NCBI RefSeq assembly: GCF_003634705.1
Contig: NZ_RBWU01000002.1
Span: 62,001-126,000, forward strand
Direction: 5' to 3'
Length of the DNA: 64,000 bases
Source: Actinomadura pelletieri DSM 43383
Lineage (GTDB): Bacteria; Actinomycetota; Actinomycetes; Streptosporangiales; Streptosporangiaceae
Translations under genes and position numbers: made by a program
The notes under the pieces: generated by a model
What the model saw: the letters and a program-made list of their open reading frames with translations, nothing else
What the model was told of the DNA's origin: nothing
Databases searched by the model: none
Shown: positions 1-10,662 of the stretch, piece after piece
Position numbering within the stretch: the stretch's first letter is position 1
How the letters are laid out: each line of letters starts with the position of its first letter

Positions 1-1
1 C

Positions 2-802
2 TACATCGTCGTCGCGCTGAACAAGTGCGACATGGTGGACGACGAGGAGATCCTGGAGCTCGTCGAGCTCGAGGTCCGCGAGCTGCTCACCGAGTACGAG
101 TTCCCGGGCGACGACCTGCCGGTCGTGCGCGTGTCCGCGTTCCAGGCGCTCCAGGGCGACGAGAAGTGGGCCGCGTCGATCACCGAGCTGATGGACGCCG
201 TCGACCAGAACGTGCCGGAGCCGGTGCGTGACACCGAGAAGCCGTTCCTGATGCCGATCGAGGACGTCTTCACGATCACCGGTCGCGGCACCGTCGTCAC
301 CGGCCGTATCGAGCGCGGTGTCATCAACGTCAACGAGACCGTCGACATCATCGGCATCAAGTCGGAGTCGACGACGACCACCGTCACCGGTGTCGAGATG
401 TTCCGCAAGCTCCTCGACCAGGGCCAGGCGGGCGACAACGTCGGCCTGCTCCTGCGCGGCATCAAGCGCGAGGAGGTCGAGCGCGGTCAGTGTGTCATCA
501 AGCCGGGCACGAACACCCCGCACACCGAGTTCGAGGCGCAGGTCTACATCCTGTCCAAGGACGAGGGTGGCCGCCACACCCCCTTCTTCAACAACTACCG
601 TCCGCAGTTCTACTTCCGGACCACGGACGTCACCGGCGTGGTGCACCTCCCCGAGGGCACCGAGATGGTCATGCCGGGCGACAACACCGAGATGCGCGTC
701 GAGCTGATCCAGCCCGTCGCCATGGAGGAGGGCCTGAAGTTCGCCATCCGTGAGGGTGGCCGGACGGTCGGCGCGGGCCGCGTCACCAAGGTCATCAAGT
801 AA
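2..802 (+). CDS. tuf: Elongation factor Tu, 3' part
   Basis: EF-Tu is the GTPase that brings aminoacyl-tRNA to the ribosomal A site in the cytoplasm. The window opens inside the G domain: the first readable residues include the G4 motif NKCD, followed by the rest of the G domain and complete domains II and III, ending in VTKVIK. About 266 residues are visible of a family length near 397, so roughly the first third lies upstream. It directly precedes rpsJ, as in most actinobacteria where tuf closes the str operon. A perfect hairpin follows the stop. Identification is certain; only the 5' end is missing. Confidence 0.98.
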   Translation, partial: YIVVALNKCDMVDDEEILELVELEVRELLTEYEFPGDDLPVVRVSAFQALQGDEKWAASITELMDAVDQNVPEPVRDTEKPFLMPIEDVFTITGRGTVVTGRIERGVINVNETVDIIGIKSESTTTTVTGVEMFRKLLDQGQAGDNVGLLLRGIKREEVERGQCVIKPGTNTPHTEFEAQVYILSKDEGGRHTPFFNNYRPQFYFRTTDVTGVVHLPEGTEMVMPGDNTEMRVELIQPVAMEEGLKFAIREGGRTVGAGRVTKVIK

Positions 803-811
803 CACCCACGA

Positions 812-850
812 CGAAGCGGCGGCCCTGCCGCCAGGCGGGCCGCCGCTTCG
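812..850 (+). terminator. Stem-loop terminator after tuf
   Basis: A perfect 14-bp inverted repeat (812-825 with 837-850, 11-nt loop) starts 9 bases after the tuf stop. There is no U-tract, which is common for actinobacterial terminators. It separates the str operon from the S10 operon, so the rpsJ promoter should lie in about 851-938. Confidence 0.75.
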
Positions 851-938
851 ACGCACCGGCGTGGCGCTCGCCTTCACCGGCGGGCGTGGATCGCAAGAAC
901 CATCCAGCGGCACTACAGCAAAGGACACCGAGGCCACC

Positions 939-1247
939 ATGGCGGGACAGAAGATCCGCATCCGGCTCAAGGCCTACGACCACGAGGTCATCGACACCTC
1001 CGCGAAGAAGATCGTTGAGACGGTGACGCGGACGGGCGCCAAGGTCGCGGGCCCGGTGCCGCTGCCGACCGAGAAGAACGTGTACTGCGTCATCCGTTCG
1101 CCGCACAAGTACAAGGACAGCCGCGAGCACTTCGAGATGCGCACGCACAAGCGGTTGATCGACATCATCGACCCGACGCCCAAGACGGTCGACTCGCTGA
1201 TGCGACTCGACCTTCCGGCCGGCGTTGACATCGAGATCAAGCTCTGA
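939..1247 (+). CDS. rpsJ: 30S ribosomal protein S10
   Basis: S10 (102 aa) is a head-domain protein of the small subunit and, as NusE, a partner in antitermination. The product begins [16 protein letters not shown], and the HKRLIDI segment is typical. The ATG at 939 was chosen because it gives the family length; an earlier in-frame start at 750 would overlap tuf and its terminator. The ribosome-binding site is weak. It is the first gene of the S10 block, and a 13-bp gap leads to rplC. Confidence 0.97.
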   Translation: MAGQKIRIRLKAYDHEVIDTSAKKIVETVTRTGAKVAGPVPLPTEKNVYCVIRSPHKYKDSREHFEMRTHKRLIDIIDPTPKTVDSLMRLDLPAGVDIEIKL

Positions 1248-1260
1248 GGGACGCACCGAC

Positions 1261-1911
1261 ATGAGTACGCAGAGGAAGGGCGTCCTGGGCGAGAAGCTCG
1301 GCATGACCCAGGTCTTCGACGATGAGGGCCGGATCGTCCCGGTGACCGTCGTCCAGGCCGGGCCGTGTGTCGTCACCCAGCTCAAGTCCCAGGAGAAGGA
1401 CGGCTACAGCGCCGTCCAGATCGGGTACGGGCAGATCGACCCGCGCAAGGTGAACAAGCCGCGCACGGGTCACTTCGAGAAGGCCGGCGTCACGCCGCGC
1501 CGTTACCTCGTCGAACTGCGGGCGGACGACACCACCGGGTACGAACTCGGCCAGGAGATCACCGCCGACGTCTTCGAGGCCGGCCAGAAGATCGACGTCA
1601 CCGGCACGAGCAAGGGCAAGGGCACCGCCGGTGTCATGAAGCGCCACGGCTTCAAGGGCCTCGGCGCCTCGCACGGCACCCAGCGCAAGCACCGCTCGCC
1701 GGGTTCGATCGGCGGCTGCGCGACCCCCGGTCGCGTCTTCAAGGGCCTCCGCATGGCGGGACGGCACGGCAACGCCCGCACCACCGTGCAGAACCTGACC
1801 GTCCACGCCGTGGACGCCGAGAAGAACCTGCTGCTCATCAAGGGCGCGGTTCCCGGTCCCAACGGCGGCGTGGTGCTGGTCCGCGACGCAGTGAAGGGGC
1901 AGGGCAAGTGA
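1261..1911 (+). CDS. rplC: 50S ribosomal protein L3
   Basis: L3 (216 aa) is an early-assembling large-subunit protein whose loop reaches the peptidyl-transferase centre. The N-terminus [13 protein letters not shown] and the central glycine/histidine-rich loop ([15 protein letters not shown]) are diagnostic. The ATG at 1261 was preferred to an upstream in-frame start inside rpsJ. The stop overlaps the rplD GTG by four bases (GTGA), indicating translational coupling. Confidence 0.97.
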   Translation: MSTQRKGVLGEKLGMTQVFDDEGRIVPVTVVQAGPCVVTQLKSQEKDGYSAVQIGYGQIDPRKVNKPRTGHFEKAGVTPRRYLVELRADDTTGYELGQEITADVFEAGQKIDVTGTSKGKGTAGVMKRHGFKGLGASHGTQRKHRSPGSIGGCATPGRVFKGLRMAGRHGNARTTVQNLTVHAVDAEKNLLLIKGAVPGPNGGVVLVRDAVKGQGK

Positions 1912-2510
1912 CGACGAAACTCGACATCGAGCTGCCCGCCGAGGTCTTCGACGCCAAGACCAACATCCCCCTGATCCACCAGGTCGTGGTGGCGCAGGAG
2001 GCGGCGGCGCGGCAGGGCACCCACGCCACGAAGACGCGCGGCGACGTCCGCGGCGGCGGTCGCAAGCCGTACCGGCAGAAGGGCACCGGCCGGGCCCGCC
2101 AGGGCTCGACCCGCGCGCCCCAGTTCGCGGGCGGCGGCACCGTCCACGGCCCCCAGCCGCGTGACTACTCGCAGCGGACGCCCAAGAAGATGAAGGCGGC
2201 GGCGCTGCGCGGCGCCCTGTCCGACCGCGCCCGGTACGGCCGGGTCCACGTGGTCGACCACCTCATCGAGGGCGACACCCCGAAGACGAAGACGGCGCTG
2301 AAGGCCCTGCGCGAGGTGACCGGCGCCAAGCGCGTCCTCGTGGTCCTGGACCGCGCGGACGAGGTCGCCTGGAAGAGCCTGCGCAACGAGCCGAGCGTGC
2401 ACGTGCTCGTCTCCGACCAGCTCAACACCTACGACGTGCTGGTGAACGACGACGTCGTCTTCACGAAGACGGCGTACGACGAGTTCATCTCGCGTGCGGC
2501 GAAGAAGTAA
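1908..2510 (+). CDS. rplD: 50S ribosomal protein L4
   Basis: L4 (200 aa) lines the peptide exit tunnel with an extended loop. The loop is recognisable from [19 protein letters not shown] and the following [10 protein letters not shown]. The GTG at 1908 overlaps the rplC stop; the reading frame is open far upstream, but that part is only the rplC shadow. In proteobacteria L4 represses its own S10 operon; no comparable leader can be recognised here. An AAGGAGG site after the stop serves rplW. Confidence 0.97.
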   Translation: MTTKLDIELPAEVFDAKTNIPLIHQVVVAQEAAARQGTHATKTRGDVRGGGRKPYRQKGTGRARQGSTRAPQFAGGGTVHGPQPRDYSQRTPKKMKAAALRGALSDRARYGRVHVVDHLIEGDTPKTKTALKALREVTGAKRVLVVLDRADEVAWKSLRNEPSVHVLVSDQLNTYDVLVNDDVVFTKTAYDEFISRAAKK

Positions 2511-2522
2511 GGAGGGTCGCAC

Positions 2523-2822
2523 ATGAACAAGATCGCCGACCCCCGCGACGTCATCATCGCGCCGGTCGTCTCGGAGAAGAGCTACGGGCTGCTGGACGAG
2601 AACAAGTACACGTTCATCGTCCGCCCGGACGCCAACAAGACCCAGATCAAGCAGGCGGTCGAGGCGGTGTTCGACGTCAAGGTGACGAGCGTGAACACGC
2701 TCAACCGGCAGGGCAAGCGCAAGCGCACCCGGTTCGGCTACGGCAAGCGCAAGGACACCAAGCGCGCCATCGTGAGCCTCGCCGAGGGCGACCGGATCGA
2801 CATCTTCGGCGGCCCGGCGTAA
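2523..2822 (+). CDS. rplW: 50S ribosomal protein L23
   Basis: L23 (99 aa) sits at the tunnel exit and forms the docking site for trigger factor and [16 protein letters not shown] at the N-terminus and [16 protein letters not shown] in the middle are family hallmarks. A good AAGGAGG lies 6-7 bases before the ATG, partly overlapping the rplD stop. Length is normal. Confidence 0.97.
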   Translation: MNKIADPRDVIIAPVVSEKSYGLLDENKYTFIVRPDANKTQIKQAVEAVFDVKVTSVNTLNRQGKRKRTRFGYGKRKDTKRAIVSLAEGDRIDIFGGPA

Positions 2823-2867
2823 CACGTCGGAGCCGTCCCGAAGACGGACAAGGGATGAACGAACGAG

Positions 2868-3701
2868 ATGGGCATCCGTAACTACAAGCCGACGACTCCG
2901 GGTCGTCGCGGCTCCAGCGTGGCCGACTTCGTCGAGATCACGCGCACCGAGCCCGAGAAGTCGCTGCTGCGCCCGCTGCCGAAGAAGGGCGGCCGTAACA
3001 ACCACGGCCGCATCACCACCCGGCACCAGGGCGGCGGCCACAAGCGCGCGTACCGCGTGATCGACTTCCGTCGGCACGACAAGGACGGCATCCCGGCGAA
3101 GGTCGCGCACATCGAGTACGACCCGAACCGCACCGCGCGGATCGCGCTGCTGCACTACGTCGACGGCGAGAAGCGCTACATCATCGCGCCGCGCGGGCTG
3201 AAGCAGGGCGACCGGGTGGAGAACGGGCCGGGCGCCGACATCAAGCCGGGCAACTGCCTGCCGCTGCGCAACATTCCGACGGGTACCGTCGTGCACGCCA
3301 TCGAGCTGCGGCCCGGCGGCGGCGCCAAGATCGCCCGCAGTGCGGGCGCGGGCGTCCAGCTGCTGGCCAAGGAGGGCAAGTACGCCACGCTGCGGATGCC
3401 CTCCGGCGAGATGCGGATGGTGGACGTCCGGTGCCGCGCGACGGTCGGCGAGGTCGGCAACGCCGAGCAGTCGAACATCAACTGGGGCAAGGCCGGCCGG
3501 ATGCGGTGGAAGGGCAAGCGCCCGACCGTCCGCGGCGTCGCCATGAACCCGATCGACCACCCGCACGGTGGTGGTGAGGGCAAGACGTCCGGTGGCCGCC
3601 ACCCGGTGAACCCCGCCGGTAAGAAGGAAGGCCGCACCCGCAAGGCGAACAAGCCGAGCGACCGGCTGATCGTCCGTCGTCGCAGCAAGAAGAAGCGGTA
3701 G
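2868..3701 (+). CDS. rplB: 50S ribosomal protein L2
   Basis: L2 (277 aa) is a primary 23S rRNA binder needed for subunit association and peptidyl transfer. The start [13 protein letters not shown], the central RNA-binding domain, and the C-terminal [12 protein letters not shown] loop with its conserved histidines are all present. The preceding 45-bp gap is one of the larger ones in this block. The basic tail RRRSKKKR is normal. Confidence 0.98.
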   Translation: MGIRNYKPTTPGRRGSSVADFVEITRTEPEKSLLRPLPKKGGRNNHGRITTRHQGGGHKRAYRVIDFRRHDKDGIPAKVAHIEYDPNRTARIALLHYVDGEKRYIIAPRGLKQGDRVENGPGADIKPGNCLPLRNIPTGTVVHAIELRPGGGAKIARSAGAGVQLLAKEGKYATLRMPSGEMRMVDVRCRATVGEVGNAEQSNINWGKAGRMRWKGKRPTVRGVAMNPIDHPHGGGEGKTSGGRHPVNPAGKKEGRTRKANKPSDRLIVRRRSKKKR

Positions 3702-3713
3702 GAGTCGCTCGTC

Positions 3714-3995
3714 ATGCCACGTAGCCTGAAGAAGGGCCCCTTCGTGGACGACCACCTCATCAAGAAGGTGGACGCACAGAATGAGAAGGGCACCAAGAAC
3801 GTCATCAAGACGTGGTCGCGGCGCTCCATGATCGTGCCGGACATGATCGGTCACACGATCGCCGTGCACGACGGCCGCAAGCACGTCCCGGTGTTCATCA
3901 CCGACTCCATGGTGGGGCACAAGCTCGGCGAGTTCGCGCCGACGCGCACGTTCCGCAGTCACGTCAAGGAAGACCGCCGCAGCCGTCGCGGCTGA
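3714..3995 (+). CDS. rpsS: 30S ribosomal protein S19
   Basis: S19 (93 aa) contacts the A-site region and bridge B1 in the 30S head. [14 protein letters not shown] and the [11 protein letters not shown] segment identify it. The ATG lies 12 bases after rplB with GGAG upstream. Normal length, no oddities. Confidence 0.97.
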   Translation: MPRSLKKGPFVDDHLIKKVDAQNEKGTKNVIKTWSRRSMIVPDMIGHTIAVHDGRKHVPVFITDSMVGHKLGEFAPTRTFRSHVKEDRRSRRG

Positions 3996-4029
3996 GCGGG
4001 CGCAGGATCGTAGGAGAGAGGGATCAGCG

Positions 4030-4409
4030 ATGGAAGCCAGGGCCCAGGCGCGGTTCATCCGCGTCACGCCCAGGAAGGCCCGCCGCGTGGTGGACCTCAT
4101 CCGCGGCCTGCCCGCCGCGGAGGCTCAGGCGGTGCTGCGGTTCGCCCCCCAGGCTGCGAGTGAGCCGGTGGGCAAGGTGCTGGCGAGCGCCATCGCCAAC
4201 GCCGAGCACAACTTCAAGCTCGACTCGGACACGCTCGTCGTGAGCCGTGCGTGGGTGGACGAGGGACCGACGCTGAAGCGTTTCCGTCCCCGCGCCCAGG
4301 GCCGGGCTTACCGCATCAACAAGCGCACGAGCCACATCACCGTGGTCGTGGAGTCGCGCGACGAGGCGGCCGCGTCCGGCGGCGGCAGGAAGACGAGGAG
4401 GGCCCGGTA

Positions 4410-4410
<1 letters not shown>
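4030..4410 (+). CDS. rplV: 50S ribosomal protein L22
   Basis: L22 (126 aa) forms part of the exit-tunnel constriction through a long beta-hairpin. [16 protein letters not shown] is the family start, and [20 protein letters not shown] is the hairpin tip. A GAGAGAGGGATC purine run precedes the ATG. Its TAG shares one base with the GTG of rpsC. Confidence 0.97.
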
Positions 4411-5249
<839 letters not shown>

Positions 5250-5255
5250 CAACCG

Positions 5256-5675
5256 ATGCTGATCCCTCGCAAGGTCAAGCACCGCAAGCAGCACCACCCG
5301 AAGCGCCGCGGCATGGCCAAGGGCGGCACGAGGGTGGCGTTCGGCGAGTACGGCATCCAGGCCGTCGAGCCCGCGTACGTGACCAACCGCCAGATCGAGG
5401 CGGCGCGTATCGCGATGACCCGCCACATCAAGCGTGGCGGCAAGGTCTGGATCAACATCTTCCCGGACCGTCCGCTGACCAAGAAGCCCGCCGAGACCCG
5501 TATGGGCTCCGGTAAGGGCTCGGTCGAGTGGTGGGTCGCCAACGTGAAGCCGGGCCGTGTGCTGTTCGAGATCTCCTACCCGAACGAGCAGATCGCTCGG
5601 GAGGCCCTCACGCGCGCGATCCACAAGCTTCCGATGAAGTGCAAGATCGTCAAGCGGGAAGTGGGTGAGTCCTGA
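5256..5675 (+). CDS. rplP: 50S ribosomal protein L16
   Basis: L16 (139 aa) organises the A-site region of the 50S and helps position aminoacyl-t[16 protein letters not shown] and the [12 protein letters not shown] motif are typical. Its TGA overlaps the rpmC ATG by one base (TGATG), so the two are probably coupled. Confidence 0.97.
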   Translation: MLIPRKVKHRKQHHPKRRGMAKGGTRVAFGEYGIQAVEPAYVTNRQIEAARIAMTRHIKRGGKVWINIFPDRPLTKKPAETRMGSGKGSVEWWVANVKPGRVLFEISYPNEQIAREALTRAIHKLPMKCKIVKREVGES

Positions 5676-5914
5676 TGGCCAAGGGTCTTACCGCCGAGGA
5701 CCTGCGGACCGAGCCCGAGGACGTCCTGGTCACCAAGCTGAAGGAAGCCAAGGAGGAGCTGTTCAACCTCCGCTTCCAGGCCGCGACCGGCCAGCTGGAG
5801 AGCCACGGGCGGCTGCGTGAGGTCAAGCGCGAGATCGCCCGCATCTACACCGTGATGCGGGAGCGCGAGCTCGGCATCGTCACGGTCGAGGAAGCCGCGG
5901 AGGAAGGCGAATGA
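5675..5914 (+). CDS. rpmC: 50S ribosomal protein L29
   Basis: L29 (79 aa) is a two-helix protein near the tunnel exit, next to L23. The core [16 protein letters not shown] is characteristic. The acidic C-terminus (VEEAAEEGE) is a modest extension. The stop overlaps the rpsQ ATG (ATGA). Confidence 0.96.
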   Translation: MAKGLTAEDLRTEPEDVLVTKLKEAKEELFNLRFQAATGQLESHGRLREVKREIARIYTVMRERELGIVTVEEAAEEGE

Positions 5915-6183
5915 CCGAGCAGCAGACCGAGCAGCGGAACAGCCGTAAGGTCCTTGAGGGCCTCGTGGTCAGCGACAAGATGGACAAGACCGTGGTCGTG
6001 TCCGTCGAGGACCGCGTGAAGCACGCCAAGTACCACAAGGTGATCCGCCGCACGAAGAACTACAAGGCGCACGACGAGGCCAACGAGTGTGGCGTCGGCG
6101 ACCGCGTCCGTCTCATGGAGACCCGCCCGCTGTCGGCCACCAAGCGGTGGCGCGTGGTGGAGATCCTCGAGAAGGCCAAGTAA
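5911..6183 (+). CDS. rpsQ: 30S ribosomal protein S17
   Basis: S17 (90 aa) is a primary 16S rRNA binder of OB fold. [14 protein letters not shown] and the [12 protein letters not shown] segment identify it. It overlaps rpmC by four bases and is the last gene of the S10 block; a structured 63-bp gap follows. Confidence 0.97.
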   Translation: MTEQQTEQRNSRKVLEGLVVSDKMDKTVVVSVEDRVKHAKYHKVIRRTKNYKAHDEANECGVGDRVRLMETRPLSATKRWRVVEILEKAK

Positions 6184-6186
6184 TTG

Positions 6187-6227
6187 CCGGTTCCACCAGG
6201 CTGCCGCGAGAGCGCGGCAGAACCGGT
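6187..6227 (+). other. Two-tier stem-loop between rpsQ and rplN
   Basis: The 63-bp rpsQ/rplN gap holds an inner perfect hairpin (6201-6208 with 6213-6220, AGAG loop) clasped by an outer stem (6187-6192 with 6221-6226). A promoter, a processing site or an L14/S17-responsive element is possible; none is proven by sequence. Confidence 0.55.
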
Positions 6228-6246
6228 GTGACGAACAGGAGTTGAC

Positions 6247-6615
6247 GTGATCCAGCAGGAGTCGCGACTCAAGGTCGCCGACAACACGGGTGCGAAGGAG
6301 ATCCTTTGCATCCGGGTTCTCGGCGGCTCGGGTCGGCGCTACGCGGGAGTCGGCGACATCATCGTCGCGACGGTGAAGGACGCCCTTCCCGGCGCGGGCG
6401 TGAAGAAGGGTGACGTCGTCAAGGCGGTCGTCGTGCGCACCCGCAAGGAGCGCCGGCGCCCGGACGGCTCCTACATCCGCTTCGACGAGAACGCGGCCGT
6501 CCTCATCAGGGACGGCGGCGACCCCCGCGGCACCCGTATCTTCGGCCCGGTGGGCCGCGAACTGCGCGAGAAGAAGTTCATGCGCATCATCTCGCTCGCG
6601 CCGGAGGTGCTCTGA
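6247..6615 (+). CDS. rplN: 50S ribosomal protein L14
   Basis: L14 (122 aa) binds 23S rRNA at the subunit interface and is the docking point of the silencing factor Rsf[19 protein letters not shown] is a near-invariant N-terminus. The start is GTG at 6247 with AGGAG 6 bases upstream. It opens the spc block, and its TGA overlaps the rplX ATG by one base. Confidence 0.97.
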   Translation: MIQQESRLKVADNTGAKEILCIRVLGGSGRRYAGVGDIIVATVKDALPGAGVKKGDVVKAVVVRTRKERRRPDGSYIRFDENAAVLIRDGGDPRGTRIFGPVGRELREKKFMRIISLAPEVL

Positions 6616-7049
6616 TGAAGATCCGCAAGGGCGATGAAGTGATCGTCCTCGCCGGCAAGGACAGGGGCGCGACCGGCAAGGTCCTGCGCGTTCTGCCCCG
6701 CGAGGAGCGGGTGGTCGTCGAGGGCGTCAACCTCATCACCAAGAACATCAAGGCCGACCAGCAGCGCGCCGGCAAGGAGAGCGGTCGAGTCACCGTCGAG
6801 GCGCCGCTGCACGTCAGCAACGTCGCGTTGGCCGAGAACGGCGAGCCCGTCCGCATCGGCTACGAGTTCGACGAGGACGGCAACAAGGTCCGGGTCACGC
6901 GTCCGTACAAGAACCGGGCCAAGTCGTCCGGTAAGGCCAAGGCGTCCGGCAAGGCGAAGGCGTCCGAGAAGGCGTCCGACAAGGCTGAGACGTCCGCCAA
7001 GGCCGAGGCGTCCGACCAGGCCGAGAAGGAGCCTGCTTCCGATGACTGA
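6615..7049 (+). CDS. rplX: 50S ribosomal protein L24 with repetitive Lys/Ala/Ser tail
   Basis: L24 (144 aa) initiates 50S assembly. The KOW motif region ([20 protein letters not shown]) and the VNLITKNIK segment are intact. Usual length is about 105 residues; here residues 100-144 form a low-complexity tail of repeated K-A-S-x-K-A units that becomes acidic at the end. The DNA beneath is an imperfect 12-15 bp tandem repeat around 6915-7030. The end overlaps rplE by 8 bases. Confidence 0.96.
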   Translation: MKIRKGDEVIVLAGKDRGATGKVLRVLPREERVVVEGVNLITKNIKADQQRAGKESGRVTVEAPLHVSNVALAENGEPVRIGYEFDEDGNKVRVTRPYKNRAKSSGKAKASGKAKASEKASDKAETSAKAEASDQAEKEPASDD

Positions 7050-7617
7050 GACCGCGACCGAGCGTCCCGTTCCGCAGCCGAGGCTCAAGCTCCGCTACCG
7101 CGAGGAGATCGCGGGACGGATGCGCGAGGAGTTCGGCTACGCCAACGTCATGCAGATCCCCACCCTCACCAAGATCGTGGTGAACATGGGGGTCGGCGAG
7201 GCGGCCCGCGACGCCAAGGTGATCGAGGGCGCGATCCGCGACCTGACGCTGATCACCGGGCAGAAGCCGTCCCTGAACCGGGCCCGCAAGTCCATCGCGC
7301 AGTTCAAGCTGCGCGAGGGCATGCCGATCGGCGCGCACGCCACGCTGCGCGGCGACCGCATGTGGGAGTTCCTGGACCGGCTGCTGGCCACGGCCCTGCC
7401 CCGCATCCGTGACTTCCGCGGCCTGTCGCCGAAGCAGTTCGACGGCAACGGGAACTACACGTTCGGGCTGACCGAGCAGGTCATGTTCCACGAGGTCGAC
7501 CCCGACAAGGTCGACCGGCAGCGGGGCATGGACATCACGGTCGTCACGACCGCGAAGACCGACGACGAGGGCCGGGCGCTGCTGAGGCACCTGGGCTTCC
7601 CCTTCAAGGAGAGCTGA
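7042..7617 (+). CDS. rplE: 50S ribosomal protein L5
   Basis: L5 (191 aa) binds 5S rRNA and contacts P-site tRNA. The motifs [37 protein letters not shown] and the C-terminal [15 protein letters not shown] are all present. The ATG at 7042 lies inside the rplX tail, giving an 8-base overlap. Length is normal for actinobacteria. Confidence 0.97.
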   Translation: MTETATERPVPQPRLKLRYREEIAGRMREEFGYANVMQIPTLTKIVVNMGVGEAARDAKVIEGAIRDLTLITGQKPSLNRARKSIAQFKLREGMPIGAHATLRGDRMWEFLDRLLATALPRIRDFRGLSPKQFDGNGNYTFGLTEQVMFHEVDPDKVDRQRGMDITVVTTAKTDDEGRALLRHLGFPFKES

Positions 7618-7623
7618 CCGAGC

Positions 7624-7809
7624 ATGGCGAAGAAGTCGCTGATCGCCAAGGCGGCGCGGAAGCCGAAGTTCGGTGTCCGCGCGTACACTCGATGCTCGCG
7701 CTGCGGGCGTCCGCGCTCCGTCTACCGGAAGTTCGGCCTGTGCCGCGTGTGCTTCCGGGAGATGGCCCACCGCGGCGAGCTGCCCGGCATCACCAAGTCC
7801 AGCTGGTGA
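7624..7809 (+). CDS. rpsN: 30S ribosomal protein S14, zinc type
   Basis: S14 type Z (61 aa) is a head protein of the 30S. The two CxxC pairs (CSRCGRP and CRVCFRE) form a zinc ribbon. The short length also marks the C+ form; zinc-free S14 paralogs are near 100 aa. Actinobacteria often carry a zinc-free copy elsewhere under Zur control. It ends at the structured gap before rpsH. Confidence 0.97.
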   Translation: MAKKSLIAKAARKPKFGVRAYTRCSRCGRPRSVYRKFGLCRVCFREMAHRGELPGITKSSW

Positions 7810-7815
7810 CCGTGT

Positions 7816-7909
7816 TCCCGGGGCGGGACCCCGGGACGGGAACCGGCCTGTAATGACCGACCGGGCGTCCGTGTGGACGCCCACGACCGCGCCAAAGGTC
7901 CACGGACCT
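7816..7909 (+). other. Three consecutive hairpins between rpsN and rpsH
   Basis: The 158-bp gap 7810-7967 carries three perfect inverted repeats in a row: 7816-7823 with 7829-7836, 7863-7870 with 7875-7882, and 7896-7901 with 7904-7909. No ORF or recognisable promoter was seen in it. In E. coli, S8 regulates the spc operon by binding mRNA near rplE; whether this array is an S8 site or a processing/attenuation region is unknown. Confidence 0.55.
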
Positions 7910-7967
7910 CACACCCGAACGACCAGAGGAGCCCGAGGAAACCGTGGCGAGGGAGGGCCAGTAGGCC

Positions 7968-8366
7968 ATGACGATGACCGACCCGATCGCAGACATGCTG
8001 ACGCGTCTGCGGAACGCGAATTCGGCGTACCACGACCAGGTGGCGATGCCGTACTCGAAGATCAAGGCGCACATCGCCGAGATCCTCCAGCAGGAGGGCT
8101 ACATCTCGGGCTGGAGCGTGCAGGACGCCAAGGTCGGCAAGGAACTTCTGATCGAGCTGAAGTTCGGGCCGACCCGGGAGCGTTCGATCGCCGGTATCAA
8201 GCGCGTCTCGAAGCCGGGTCTGCGCGTGTACGCGAAGAAGGACAACCTGCCGAAGGTCCTCGGCGGACTGGGCGTCGCGATCATCTCGACGTCCTCCGGC
8301 CTGATGACCGACCGGCAGGCGGGCAAGCGCGGCGTGGGCGGCGAAGTCCTCGCCTACGTGTGGTGA
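7968..8366 (+). CDS. rpsH: 30S ribosomal protein S8
   Basis: S8 (132 aa) is a central-domain 16S rRNA binder and, in enterobacteria, the translational repressor of the spc operon. [16 protein letters not shown] and the C-terminal [12 protein letters not shown] are invariant features. The ATG at 7968 was chosen over the next (two codons on); GAGGGAGGG lies about 10 bases before. Confidence 0.97.
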   Translation: MTMTDPIADMLTRLRNANSAYHDQVAMPYSKIKAHIAEILQQEGYISGWSVQDAKVGKELLIELKFGPTRERSIAGIKRVSKPGLRVYAKKDNLPKVLGGLGVAIISTSSGLMTDRQAGKRGVGGEVLAYVW

Positions 8367-8380
8367 GGGGGTACTGACCA

Positions 8381-8917
8381 ATGTCTCGAATCGGACGTAG
8401 CCCCATCACCGTGCCCGCCAACGTCGAGGTCACGCTCGACGGGCGTCAGGTCACCGTCAAGGGGCCGAAGGGCACGCTGTCGCACACCGTCGCCGAGCCC
8501 ATCGAGGTCAAGCAGGAGGACGGCAAGATCGTCGTCTCCCGGCCGAACGATGTCAACAAGGTGCGCGGCCTGCACGGGCTCACCCGGACGCTGATCAACA
8601 ACATGGTCGTCGGGGTCACCGACGGCTACAAGAAGACCCTGGTCATCCAGGGTGTCGGTTACCGTGTGGTGGCCAAGGGCAAGAACCTGGAGTTCTCGCT
8701 CGGGTACAGCCACCCGATCACCGTGGAGCCCCCGGAGGGCATCTCGTTCACGGTGGAGCGTCCGACCCAGCTGGTCGTCGAGGGAATCGACAAGCAGAAG
8801 GTCGGCGAGGTCGCCGCCAACATTCGTAAGCTGCGCAAGCCCGACCCGTACAAGGGCAAGGGCGTGCGGTACGAAGGCGAGCAGATCCGCCGCAAGGTCG
8901 GAAAGGCTGGTAAGTAG
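8381..8917 (+). CDS. rplF: 50S ribosomal protein L6
   Basis: L6 (178 aa) is a two-domain protein near the factor-binding site. [11 protein letters not shown] starts the protein; [16 protein letters not shown] at the C-terminus is the L6 signature. GAGGGGG precedes the ATG. It lies 2 bases from rplR. Confidence 0.97.
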   Translation: MSRIGRSPITVPANVEVTLDGRQVTVKGPKGTLSHTVAEPIEVKQEDGKIVVSRPNDVNKVRGLHGLTRTLINNMVVGVTDGYKKTLVIQGVGYRVVAKGKNLEFSLGYSHPITVEPPEGISFTVERPTQLVVEGIDKQKVGEVAANIRKLRKPDPYKGKGVRYEGEQIRRKVGKAGK

Positions 8918-8919
8918 TC

Positions 8920-9306
8920 ATGGCAGGCACGAAGACCCTGGCCCGCCGCGGCACGTCGGCGCGGACCAAGGCCCGCAGGCGCCGGCACATCCGGGTCCGC
9001 AAGAAGGTCGTCGGCAGCGCCGAGCGGCCCCGCCTGGTCGTGACCCGCTCCACCCGGCACGTGTTCGTCCAGGTCATCGACGACGACAAGGGCCACACGC
9101 TGGCCAGTGCGTCCACGATGGAGGCGGACCTGCGCGCCGACTCCGGCGACAAGACGGCCAAGTCCCGCAAGGTCGGCGAGCTCGTCGCCCGGCGGGCGCG
9201 GGAGGCCGGTGTCTCCGCGGTCGTGTTCGACCGTGGCGGCAACAAGTACCACGGCCGCATCGCCGCTGTCGCGGACGGTGCGCGCGAAGGGGGCCTGGAG
9301 CTGTGA
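8920..9306 (+). CDS. rplR: 50S ribosomal protein L18
   Basis: L18 (128 aa) binds 5S rRNA with L5. The basic N-terminus and the [20 protein letters not shown] and [12 protein letters not shown] segments identify it. GGTAAGTAGTC gives a weak ribosome-binding site, so translation is probably coupled to rplF. Confidence 0.97.
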   Translation: MAGTKTLARRGTSARTKARRRRHIRVRKKVVGSAERPRLVVTRSTRHVFVQVIDDDKGHTLASASTMEADLRADSGDKTAKSRKVGELVARRAREAGVSAVVFDRGGNKYHGRIAAVADGAREGGLEL

Positions 9307-9340
9307 GGGCCCCGAACAAGGTCAACGAGAGGAACCACTG

Positions 9341-9961
9341 ATGGCAGCGCAGAGGCGTGGTGGCGGTCAGGGTGGCGACCGTCGCGATCGCCGCGACGAC
9401 CGCCGCGGTGGCGCCGACAAGGGCCAGTCGTACATCGAGAAGGTCGTGGCGATCAACCGTGTCGCCAAGGTCGTCAAGGGCGGACGGCGGTTCAGCTTCA
9501 CCGCCCTGGTGATCGTCGGCGACGGCAACGGCACGGTCGGTGTCGGCTACGGCAAGGCCAAGGAGGTGCCCGCGGCGATCGCCAAGGGCGTCGAGGAGGC
9601 CAAGAAGCACTTCTTCAAGGTGCCGCGGATCCAGGGCACCATCCCGCACCTGGTGCAGGCGCGGGACGCGGCGGGCGAGGTCCTGCTGCGTCCGGCGAGC
9701 CCCGGTACCGGTGTCATCGCGGGTGGTCCGGTGCGCGCGGTGCTGGAGTGCGCGGGCATCCACGACGTGCTGAGCAAGTCGCTGGGCAGCGACAACGCGA
9801 TCAACATCGTGCACGCGACGATCGCGGGTCTGAAGGCGCTCAAGCGTCCGGAGGAGATCGCGGCCAAGCGTGGCCTGCCGATCGAGGACGTGGCGCCGGC
9901 GGCGATGCTGCGGGCCCGTGCCGCGGGCAGTGAGCCCAGGGCGGAGGCGGCCACCTCATGA
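9341..9961 (+). CDS. rpsE: 30S ribosomal protein S5 with Arg/Gly/Asp-rich leader
   Basis: S5 (206 aa) shapes the mRNA entry and decoding region; ram mutations map here. [23 protein letters not shown] and the [13 protein letters not shown] loop are diagnostic. The ATG at 9341 follows GAGAGGAACC. The first 27 residues are a disordered [14 protein letters not shown] leader, a charge-patterned extension common but variable in actinobacteria. The stop overlaps the rpmD ATG (ATGA). Confidence 0.97.
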   Translation: MAAQRRGGGQGGDRRDRRDDRRGGADKGQSYIEKVVAINRVAKVVKGGRRFSFTALVIVGDGNGTVGVGYGKAKEVPAAIAKGVEEAKKHFFKVPRIQGTIPHLVQARDAAGEVLLRPASPGTGVIAGGPVRAVLECAGIHDVLSKSLGSDNAINIVHATIAGLKALKRPEEIAAKRGLPIEDVAPAAMLRARAAGSEPRAEAATS

Positions 9962-10140
9962 GCCAGCTGAAGATCACGCAGACCAAGTCGGTGATCAGCG
10001 AGAAGCAGAACCAGCGTGACACGCTGCGCACCCTCGGGCTGCGGAAGATCGGGCAGAGCGTGGTCCGTGAGGACCGTCCCGAGGTGCTCGGCATGATCCG
10101 GACGGTGGCGCACCTGGTCACCGTCGAGGAGGTCGACTGA
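9958..10140 (+). CDS. rpmD: 50S ribosomal protein L30
   Basis: L30 (60 aa) is a small 50S protein. [29 protein letters not shown]... fits the family, as do the terminal residues HLVTVEEV. It overlaps rpsE by four bases and lies two bases from rplO. Confidence 0.96.
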   Translation: MSQLKITQTKSVISEKQNQRDTLRTLGLRKIGQSVVREDRPEVLGMIRTVAHLVTVEEVD

Positions 10141-10142
10141 CC

Positions 10143-10625
10143 ATGGCCGATCTGTCCAAGCAGGACGCTCCCGAGGCCGCGGGCACTCCGCTGAAGGTGC
10201 ACGACCTGCGTCCCGCCCCGGGCGCGAACCGCCGCAAGGTCCGTAAGGGTCGCGGTGAGGCGTCCAAGGGCAAGACCGCGGGCCGCGGCACCAAGGGCAC
10301 GAAGGCCCGTAGCACGGTTCCCGTCGGGTTCGAGGGCGGTCAGATGCCGCTGATCCGCCGGGTGCCGAAGCTGAAGGGCTTCAAGAACCCGAACCGGGTC
10401 GAGTACCAGGTGGTGAACCTGGACAAGCTCGCCGCGCTCTACCCGGAGGGCGGCGAGGTCACGGCGGACGATCTGGCGGCGCGGGGCGCGGTGCGCCGCG
10501 GCCGTCCGGTCAAGGTCCTCGGCACCGGCGACATCTCCGTCGCGGTCCAGGTGAAGGTGCACGCCTTCTCCGGTTCCGCCAAGGAGAAGATCGCCGCCGC
10601 CGGCGGTACCGCCGACGAACTGTAA
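10143..10625 (+). CDS. rplO: 50S ribosomal protein L15
   Basis: L15 (160 aa) is a late-assembly 50S scaffold protein. The segments [19 protein letters not shown] and [18 protein letters not shown] are typical. The ATG at 10143 gives the usual actinobacterial length with a slightly extended N-terminus ([13 protein letters not shown]). It is followed by 287 bp before secY. Confidence 0.97.
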   Translation: MADLSKQDAPEAAGTPLKVHDLRPAPGANRRKVRKGRGEASKGKTAGRGTKGTKARSTVPVGFEGGQMPLIRRVPKLKGFKNPNRVEYQVVNLDKLAALYPEGGEVTADDLAARGAVRRGRPVKVLGTGDISVAVQVKVHAFSGSAKEKIAAAGGTADEL

Positions 10626-10662
10626 GTAGCAATCTTCATGTGGGGGCCGCTCTCGCTCAGCG

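Noticed and set aside
1503..4100. An 865-codon minus-strand open frame across rplC to rpsS
   Set aside because: It is antisense to well-conserved ribosomal genes. Long antisense frames are expected at this G+C because third positions rarely give stops.
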